From positions 1 through 19,086 of the forward strand of contig CACXEL010000097.1 of assembly GCA_902766655.1 (NCBI GenBank): 19,086 nucleotides of DNA. Direction: 5' to 3'. Every line of letters begins with the position of its first letter. The stretch's first letter is position 1. This document shows, in pieces, positions 13,910 to 19,086 of the stretch. The stretch is from an uncultured Lachnospiraceae bacterium. Lineage in GTDB: Bacteria; Bacillota; Clostridia; Lachnospirales; Lachnospiraceae. The position numbers and the translations under genes are program-made. A model generated the notes under the pieces. It made no database searches, was not told where the DNA came from, and saw nothing but the letters and a program-made list of their open reading frames with translations.

Positions 13910-13995
13910 GCTGAGAGGCCACAGGAGAAACAGGGGCGGCCCTTTTCAGTTAAATCTGAAAAGGGCCGCCCCTGTTTCTCCTGTGACCTCTCAGC
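13910..13995. repeat. 40-bp near-perfect inverted repeat between convergent genes
   Basis: Arms 13910-13949 and 13956-13995 match at 39 of 40 positions (the exception is a C/T that can wobble-pair in one transcript) around the 6-nt loop TTAAAT. The right arm includes the stop codon of the SGNH gene. The vanY-like gene ends 9 bp before the left arm. It probably works as a bidirectional transcription barrier. It is far longer than normal terminators and lacks a flanking T run, except for the TTTT and AAAA near the loop. Confidence 0.9.
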
Positions 13996-14977
13996 TTGCA
14001 TTCAGGCACCGGATGGCACGTTTGAGGACCCGCAGGGACGTCGCCAGCGAGAAGTGAACGCCATCGTCGGTATTAGTAAGATAATGGCAGTAGTTGAAGC
14101 CTCTCTGATACAGCCAGCTGTAGGTATCGATATAGCCGGTGTAGGCCCCGGACTCCTTCACATACTGATTGAAAGCCCTGATGTCTGCCTCCTTGCGGAG
14201 AGTCTTGTTCTGGTTGACGGGATTGACCGACATGATGTAGAGGTCACAGTTGTAGTCCCGCTTGAGTTCCTTTTTGAAGCGCTTCAGGAAGGTGACATAA
14301 GCCATTTTAGTCGCTGTAACGTCAACATTCTTTCCCCATAAGTCATTGATACCGAAACAGAAAACGACGGCCTTGGGTTCCTCCGCACCGGCTTGGGAAA
14401 GCTCATCCCTGAGCATGACATAGGTCCCGTTCCCGGAAGACCTGCCCACAAAGTCCGCCAGTCCGTAATCGGGCCTGCAGACGAAGCCGATATGCCGGGT
14501 ATCCTTGAAGGATGCGCTGTAATACCTGTTGACGGCAATCTCCGTCTGCGCCACGCGGGAATCTCCTACAAAGAAGACCCTGGCATATTTACTGGCCTTG
14601 ATGGCAGGAATACTGCTCTCGGCAGGCATGGTGTCGGAGGACCTCCGGAACCTGACCTCGTAGAGGGTGATGTTTTTTTTCACCTTGATCTTCTGCGCGG
14701 GGAGGTAAGTCGGGTTCTTTCTCAGGGCTTTTGTCGTTGACCAGCCCATAAAGACCGTTCCCTCGTCATTCCTGTTGGCCGGAAGAGTGACATACTTGCC
14801 CGCCTTCACCTCTATCGTCCGGAGGACGGCTGTTCCCCGGTTGTTCATCAGGGTCACCTTGACCTTGGCGGCAGCCTCCACCCGGCAGGGCGGGCGGCTG
14901 AAAAGCAGTGTGAACGCCAGTATGAGCACGCCCGCCACGCGTCTGATCCGGCGGCTTTTATCACGCATATTCTTCAT
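13991..14977 (-). CDS. Secreted SGNH-hydrolase-like protein with an N-terminal List-Bact-type repeat (328 aa)
   Basis: A signal peptide (basic start, hydrophobic 14-27, Ala-rich cleavage region near 35-37) is followed by a beta-grasp module resembling Listeria-Bacteroides repeats (38-108, with FMGWSTTK and NITLYEV). The SGNH hydrolase fold follows: block I VFFVGDSRV (134-142, Ser140), block III CFGINDLWG (207-215, N211) and block V TDDGVHFS (303-310, D305 and H308). All catalytic positions are present, so it is probably an extracellular esterase or deacetylase, perhaps acting on acylated polysaccharide; the substrate is unknown. ATG at 14977 is chosen because GAGG lies 6 nt upstream, in the overlap with the preceding stop; the ATG at 14989 (ATGA overlap) has no RBS. 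Confidence 0.85.
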   Translation of the reverse strand: MKNMRDKSRRIRRVAGVLILAFTLLFSRPPCRVEAAAKVKVTLMNNRGTAVLRTIEVKAGKYVTLPANRNDEGTVFMGWSTTKALRKNPTYLPAQKIKVKKNITLYEVRFRRSSDTMPAESSIPAIKASKYARVFFVGDSRVAQTEIAVNRYYSASFKDTRHIGFVCRPDYGLADFVGRSSGNGTYVMLRDELSQAGAEEPKAVVFCFGINDLWGKNVDVTATKMAYVTFLKRFKKELKRDYNCDLYIMSVNPVNQNKTLRKEADIRAFNQYVKESGAYTGYIDTYSWLYQRGFNYCHYLTNTDDGVHFSLATSLRVLKRAIRCLNAS

Positions 14978-14985
14978 ATACCACC

Positions 14986-16872
14986 TCATACCACAGCCGT
15001 CAGGCCATTCCCGTCATAAAGACTGGCTGACGGTTTCCATGCTCTCACTGTATATATATAGGTCTGTCCTGTCTGAACGGTCGTATCCACGAAGAAAAGG
15101 TCCGCCGTATCCGCGATTTTTGCGAAGGTCCCCTCCTCCGTTTTACGGTAGACCCGGTATTTCGTCGCACCGGCCGCCTGCTTCCAGGTAATCTTCACCT
15201 TTCCGCCCGTGACCACGGCTTTGCGCAGGACCGGCTGCAGGATCCTTGTGACGGTGACCGTGCCGCTGAGCCCGGTCAGCCACCACCCGTTCCCGCTGAG
15301 GCAGCGCACTCTGTACTCGTAAGTACAGCCTGCCTGCGCGGTGGTGTCCGTATATCTGAGATTCACCGTTCCCGTGAGCGCCTCCCATTTTCCGCCGACC
15401 TCTCTTCTAGATAACCTGTATCCTGCCGCACCATCCACAGCACTCCATTGGATCTGACAGCCGGAGGCGTTATTCTGAGCCTTCAGCATCGTCGGGCAGG
15501 CACGGAAGGCGAGGGATGTCCCCGTACGGTCATAATCACTCATGACCGGTCTCCTGGCACGCACCGTGTAGGTGCAGGTCTCCCCGGGCACGGCGCCGGT
15601 GTCTGTAAATTCAGTACCGCTGCAATCGCCCAGCTTCACATATACCCCCTCCCGGACCGCATAGACACGGTAGGAGGTCGCTCCTTCCACCGCCTTCCAG
15701 GTGATCTTTATACCGCTGTTCGTCCCCTCCAGTCTGGAAATGAAAGGCGTGGCAAGATAGGTGCCGGTAAAATCCCGGCTCTCGCAGCGCTTGCCGGCCA
15801 CCTTGTAGACATAGGAGCACCCGGAGGCGACGCCGGTATCCAGGAAGCTGCAGGATGCCGTGGTCCCGATCTGCTCAAAAGACCCGGCGCCATCCTGCCG
15901 GTATACCGTGTAGGTATCACTGTTATCGACTGCAGTCCAGGTTATCTGCAGGCCATTTTTTCTGCAGGTGGAGGAGAGGGTGAGGACGCTGTAAATGTCA
16001 AACTCAGCGGTCAGGATGCCGCAGTAGTCATTGATCCCGACGGCCAGCACCGCGCCGACTCCCACTGCCCGGTTCTGGCCGTAAAGGACAGCGTAGTCCC
16101 TGTTCTTCGTCAGAGTCTCTCCGTTCAGCGTTACCGTGAACTCCGGTCGAATGTACTTGCCGGTGTAAAGGTAATAATCGGAAAGACCGCAGATCTCTCC
16201 GCCTTCAATGGAGATCCCCTCATCGTCATCACCGTCCGCCGGCTCACCGCCCTCTGTTCCGGTGCCTTCACTGCCGCCGTTGTTCCCGCCGCTGCCGCCG
16301 CCTTCCGTTCCGGCGCCTTCACTGCCGCCGTTGTTCCCGTCGCTGCCGCCGTCTTCCGTTCCGCAGGGTTCGATTCCTGCGTCCATCCCATCGCCTTCTT
16401 CGGTCTCTGCGCCGATTCCGCTGTCTTCAGCTGTTTCGCCCGTTTTGCGTTCGGCTGCACTCTCGTTCACTCCGATATCCGCGGCTCCGGTCTCCTCACA
16501 GCTCTCCCCGAAGGCAAGGCCGGCTGCTTCGCACGTCAGTAAGCTGCCGCCGTCTTCGGTCGTCGCACTGCTCTCATTTACCTCGGTTTCAGGCGCACCG
16601 GTCTCCCCGCTGTTCTCCCCGGAGGCAGCGTCGGACACTTCATCCGTCTGTCCGGTCTGAGCGTCGGCGGGATATACGGCTGGGGATTCATTTTCCGGGG
16701 CGGACGTCTCCGAAGAAGCGGAAGTGTTTTCTTCCGCCTCCCATGCCAGGTCAGGAGTCATACTGTCGGACGACGCAAATACGCCTGCGGGGGTGCCGCA
16801 AACGACAAGAGAAAACCCGATAAAAAATGCTGCCAGCCTCTTCCTCATATTCACCGCTTTCTTGATGGCCAT
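14986..16872 (-). CDS. Secreted multi-domain protein with four FnIII-like repeats and an acidic Gly-rich linker (628 aa)
   Basis: A signal peptide (about 9-34, ending VFAS-SD) leads into a 190-residue Glu/Ser/Thr/Gly-rich low-complexity region with a perfect-period 17-residue duplication (172-205, GGNNGGSEG). An Ig-like YTGKYIRPEFTVTL module (236-293) follows, then four FnIII-like repeats, each with ITW (or IQW) and YRVY-type strands and a TYxYxVR end (about 296-373, 374-457, 458-541, 545-628). No enzyme motif, LPxTG or S-layer domain is seen, so it is probably a secreted adhesin or scaffold. It is co-transcribed with the downstream SGNH protein (8-nt gap). Start: ATG at 16872 or, equally plausible, 16848; no clear RBS decides. 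Such proteins are frequent in Clostridia of the gut. Confidence 0.85.
   Translation of the reverse strand: MAIKKAVNMRKRLAAFFIGFSLVVCGTPAGVFASSDSMTPDLAWEAEENTSASSETSAPENESPAVYPADAQTGQTDEVSDAASGENSGETGAPETEVNESSATTEDGGSLLTCEAAGLAFGESCEETGAADIGVNESAAERKTGETAEDSGIGAETEEGDGMDAGIEPCGTEDGGSDGNNGGSEGAGTEGGGSGGNNGGSEGTGTEGGEPADGDDDEGISIEGGEICGLSDYYLYTGKYIRPEFTVTLNGETLTKNRDYAVLYGQNRAVGVGAVLAVGINDYCGILTAEFDIYSVLTLSSTCRKNGLQITWTAVDNSDTYTVYRQDGAGSFEQIGTTASCSFLDTGVASGCSYVYKVAGKRCESRDFTGTYLATPFISRLEGTNSGIKITWKAVEGATSYRVYAVREGVYVKLGDCSGTEFTDTGAVPGETCTYTVRARRPVMSDYDRTGTSLAFRACPTMLKAQNNASGCQIQWSAVDGAAGYRLSRREVGGKWEALTGTVNLRYTDTTAQAGCTYEYRVRCLSGNGWWLTGLSGTVTVTRILQPVLRKAVVTGGKVKITWKQAAGATKYRVYRKTEEGTFAKIADTADLFFVDTTVQTGQTYIYTVRAWKPSASLYDGNGLTAVV
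16256..16357. repeat. 51-bp tandem duplication in the linker of the FnIII-like protein
   Basis: Two adjacent 51-bp units (16256-16306 and 16307-16357) differ at only a few positions and keep the reading frame, encoding two 17-residue Gly-Ser-Asn-rich units. A recent in-frame duplication or slippage is likely, so copy number may vary between strains. Confidence 0.88.
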
Positions 16873-16965
16873 CGCAGCCGTTCCGTCCCTTCAGACACGC
16901 CGCACCCGGCTGTGCGAGGAGCGGAAACAGGCGCCAATACCCGATGGCAATGGATTAGTGGTATT

Positions 16966-16994
16966 ATTCTACGACCAAACGGAAGATATTTCAA
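16966..16994 (-). promoter_or_regulatory. Promoter of the FnIII/SGNH operon
   Basis: On the minus strand, TTGAAA (16994 to 16989) and TAGAAT (16971 to 16966) are exactly 17 bp apart, about 90 nt before the first start codon. The leader contains a CGCAC/GTGCG hairpin but no riboswitch I recognise. Confidence 0.72.
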
Positions 16995-17084
16995 CAAGCT
17001 GTTATGTAAACCTGTAAGAAAAAAGGACAGCCATGAGATAGAGATCGCAGCTGTAATATCTCCTGAGATCTTTATGGAAAAGAA

Positions 17085-17127
17085 GGGAGGAGGGAAAAGA
17101 AGTACCTTCCTTCTTTCCCCTCCTCCC
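17085..17127 (-). terminator. Terminator after the zinc-type P-type ATPase
   Basis: Arms 17085-17102 and 17110-17127 pair over 18 bp with one mismatch around a 7-nt loop. On the minus strand the stem is followed by TTCTTTTCC. It begins 7 bp after the ATPase stop. The purine/pyrimidine bias of the arms is unusual, but the placement is that of an intrinsic terminator. Confidence 0.78.
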
Positions 17128-17133
17128 TTGTTC

Positions 17134-19008
17134 TCAGAGGTTCTTCACCGCGAGGCACCGGACTGCGTTCAGTACGCAGAGGACCATGACGCCCACGTCG
17201 GCGAAGATGGCCAGCCACATATTGGCGATGCCCAGGGCCCCCAGAAGGAGGCAGAGGAGCTTGACGCCGATGGCGAAATAAATGTTCTCGTAGACGATCC
17301 GGATGCATTTCTTCGCGATCCGGATGGCCTTGGCGATCTTCACGGGATCGTCGTCCATGAGGACCACGTCCGCGGCCTCGATGGCCGCATCCGAGCCGAG
17401 AGCGCCCATGGCGATGCCGACGTCCGCCCTGGAGAGGACCGGCGCGTCGTTGATGCCGTCGCCCACAAAGGCAACTCTCGCCTTCTCCGAGCTGCCTTTC
17501 AGGAGCCGCTCGACCTCGGTGACCTTGTCCCCGGGCAGGAGCTCGGCGCGATACTCGTCAATCCCCAGCTCGGCAGCCACGGCCCTGGCCACGGATTCTT
17601 TGTCACCGGTCAGCATGACCGTCTTCGTGACGCCGGCCGCCGCCAGCTTCCGCATGGCCTCCCGGGCCGTCTCCTTGATCTCGTCGGAAATGACCACATG
17701 CCCTTGGTACTCCCCGTCCACGGCAGTGTGGACGATGGTCCCCGGGCTGTGGCATTCAGGCACGTCCACGCCCACCTCCCGCATGAGCCGGAGGTTGCCG
17801 GCAGCCGTCTCCCGGCCGTCGACCCTGGCGATGACGCCGGCGCCGCTGATCTCCCTGACGTCGGTCACTCTCCCCTGGTCCAGCTCCCGCCCGCAGGCCT
17901 CGCGGAGACTCCTGCTGATGGGGTGCGAGGAGTGGAGCTCAGCCAGCGCAGCCATCTCGAGCAGGTCCTCCCGTTCCATGGCCGCATGATGGACGTCCGT
18001 GACCTTGAAATTGCCTTTGGTCACGGTGCCGGTCTTGTCGAAAGCCACCGTCTTCACCTGTGCCAGTGTCTCCATGAAGTTGGAACCCTTGATCAGGATG
18101 CCCTGGGCGCTGGCCCCGCCGATGCCGCCGAAAAAGCTCAGCGGTATGCTGACCACGATGGCGCAGGGGCAGCTGATGACCAGGAAGGTCAGGGCCCTGT
18201 ATACCCAGTCGCCCCACATGGGCGCGAGTCCCATGATGAGCCTGACGACGGGCGGAAGGACCGCCAGCGCCAGCGCGCCGTAGCAGACAGCCGGCGTATA
18301 GACGCGGGCGAATTTGGTGATGAACTGTTCGGACCGGGCCTTTCTGGATGAGGCGTTCTCCACCAGGTCCAGGATCTTGGAGGCGGTGGACTCGTCGAAC
18401 TCCTTCTCGGTCCTTATTTTCAGGAGGCCGGACATGTTGACGCAGCCGCTGATCACGCTGTCCCCGACGGAGACGTCCTGCGGGGCGCTCTCGCCCGTCA
18501 GTGCGGCCGTGTTGAGGGTCGAATTTCCGAAAATGACGACACCGTCGATGGGTACCTTCTCCCCGGGATTCACGACGATGACGGAGCCCACCTCCACCTC
18601 GTCCGGGTCCACCCGCTCCACATTGCCATCCTCGTCCTCGTAATTGGCATAGTCGGGCCGGATGTCCATGAGCTCGGAGATATTCCGCCTGGACTTGCCC
18701 ACAGCGTAGCTCTGGAAGAGCTCTCCGATCTGGTAGAACCACATGACGGCCACGCCTTCGGTGTACTCGCCCAGGATCATGGCGCCGATGGTGGCCACGG
18801 CCATGAGGAAGCACTCGTCGAAGACCTGGCGGTTGAGGATGCCCTTCCCGGCCTTGCGGAGGATATCATACCCCACGGTAAAGTATGGAATAAGGAAAAG
18901 AAGGAACCGCACGACCGGGTAGTCCTTCAGCGGCAGGAGGGCCAGCACTAGGAGCATTGCCCCGGCGGCAATGACCCGGATCAGTAAGTTTTTCTGTTTT
19001 TTAGTCAT
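17134..19008 (-). CDS. Zn/Cd/Pb-exporting P1B-2 ATPase, ZntA/CadA-like, without N-terminal metal-binding domain (624 aa)
   Basis: This is a heavy-metal P-type ATPase with actuator TGES (171-174), CPC (280-282), DKTGT (D324), SHP (361-363) and GDGINDAP (516-523). K583 (AIGVKLL) and D604 (FADVGVM), 21 residues apart, match E. coli ZntA K693 and D714, which define the Zn2+/Cd2+/Pb2+ specificity. The N-terminus begins directly with the first membrane helix (7-26): the CxxC domain and any His-rich tail usual in ZntA/CadA are absent. ATG at 19008 is chosen over GTG at 19017 because AAAGGTG lies 6 nt upstream. It is presumably in the plasma membrane. No ArsR/SmtB or MerR regulator is seen in the window. 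Confidence 0.93.
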   Translation of the reverse strand: MTKKQKNLLIRVIAAGAMLLVLALLPLKDYPVVRFLLFLIPYFTVGYDILRKAGKGILNRQVFDECFLMAVATIGAMILGEYTEGVAVMWFYQIGELFQSYAVGKSRRNISELMDIRPDYANYEDEDGNVERVDPDEVEVGSVIVVNPGEKVPIDGVVIFGNSTLNTAALTGESAPQDVSVGDSVISGCVNMSGLLKIRTEKEFDESTASKILDLVENASSRKARSEQFITKFARVYTPAVCYGALALAVLPPVVRLIMGLAPMWGDWVYRALTFLVISCPCAIVVSIPLSFFGGIGGASAQGILIKGSNFMETLAQVKTVAFDKTGTVTKGNFKVTDVHHAAMEREDLLEMAALAELHSSHPISRSLREACGRELDQGRVTDVREISGAGVIARVDGRETAAGNLRLMREVGVDVPECHSPGTIVHTAVDGEYQGHVVISDEIKETAREAMRKLAAAGVTKTVMLTGDKESVARAVAAELGIDEYRAELLPGDKVTEVERLLKGSSEKARVAFVGDGINDAPVLSRADVGIAMGALGSDAAIEAADVVLMDDDPVKIAKAIRIAKKCIRIVYENIYFAIGVKLLCLLLGALGIANMWLAIFADVGVMVLCVLNAVRCLAVKNL

Positions 19009-19048
19009 CTTATCCACCTTTCGGGCAGTCAGGAGGGGTGGAAGGCCT

Positions 19049-19083
19049 TTTTGAGAATCAGGGACGGTCCTTTTTTCTCAAAA
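19049..19083. repeat. Palindromic REP-like element upstream of the zinc ATPase
   Basis: TTTTGAGAA (19049-19057) and TTCTCAAAA (19075-19083) form a perfect 9-bp outer stem, with an inner GGAC/GTCC (19062-19065 / 19067-19070). On the plus strand the inner stem is followed by TTTTTT, so it may also act as a terminator for a plus-strand gene. The GGGACGGTCC core resembles palindromic repeats that I recall as multi-copy in Firmicute genomes, sometimes near REP-associated Y1 transposases; this is from memory and unverified. Confidence 0.5.
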
Positions 19084-19086
19084 TCA

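Noticed and set aside
16873..16960. Riboswitch in the leader of the FnIII-like gene
   Set aside because: A CGCAC/GTGCG hairpin is present, but no conserved core of c-di-GMP, cobalamin or other known classes could be matched by eye.
16912..18351. 479-codon plus-strand open frame
   Set aside because: Mirror of the zinc ATPase gene with no family resemblance; caused by high GC third positions.

Overview
The window looks like a high-GC Firmicute of the class Clostridia, probably an anaerobic gut or host-associated species. This is inferred from a SufCBDSU cluster with a SufU-type scaffold, SufB without SufA or SufE, Clostridia-style secreted FnIII-like and SGNH proteins, a VanY-like carboxypeptidase, strong AGGAGG-type ribosome binding sites and GC-rich coding sequence. 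No rRNA, tRNA, transposase, phage gene or CRISPR array was found. Almost everything is on the minus strand; only a small hypothetical gene (133-546) and the vanY-like gene (12926-13900) are on plus.

Left part (1-3533). The first 35 bases hold the N-terminus of a divergent patatin-like phospholipase that runs off the window. A 137-aa conserved-looking hypothetical gene follows, with a near-consensus promoter and a terminator. Next comes a compact minus-strand operon, Nudix hydrolase - SAM methyltransferase - Nudix hydrolase, with a 17-nt gap and then an ATGA overlap. Upstream of it, behind its own terminator, is an MprF-like flippase membrane protein without a synthetase domain.

Suf region (3534-9132). 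A minus-strand iron-sulfur cluster assembly operon runs sufC-sufB-sufD-sufS-sufU. sufD, sufS and sufU overlap one another, but the sufC-sufB and sufB-sufD gaps and the region after sufU are filled by repeated, strongly structured non-coding elements. One family is present in three copies, with an invariant loop and covarying stems. A good sigma-70-type promoter and a palindromic candidate operator precede sufC.

Copper region (9192-12741). csoR - copA - a 27-codon single-helix membrane peptide form a minus-strand operon closed by a terminator. The promoter has a CsoR-type operator exactly filling its -35/-10 spacer and a second one just downstream of the expected transcription start. CopA carries a C-terminal CopZ-like metal-binding domain. 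An ideally spaced internal Shine-Dalgarno sequence and ATG at the domain junction could also produce a free 69-aa copper chaperone. This is the most interesting feature of the window.

Right part (12742-19086). A vanY-like D,D-carboxypeptidase (plus) converges on a two-gene secreted operon (minus): a large FnIII-like repeat protein with an acidic, Gly-rich linker, then an SGNH hydrolase. A 40-bp almost perfect inverted repeat separates them. Last comes a Zn/Cd/Pb-type P1B-2 ATPase that lacks the usual N-terminal metal-binding domain, flanked by a terminator and by a palindromic repeat at the window edge. Two metal-export ATPases of different specificity plus Fe-S assembly give the region a metal-homeostasis flavour, but no shared regulator is visible.
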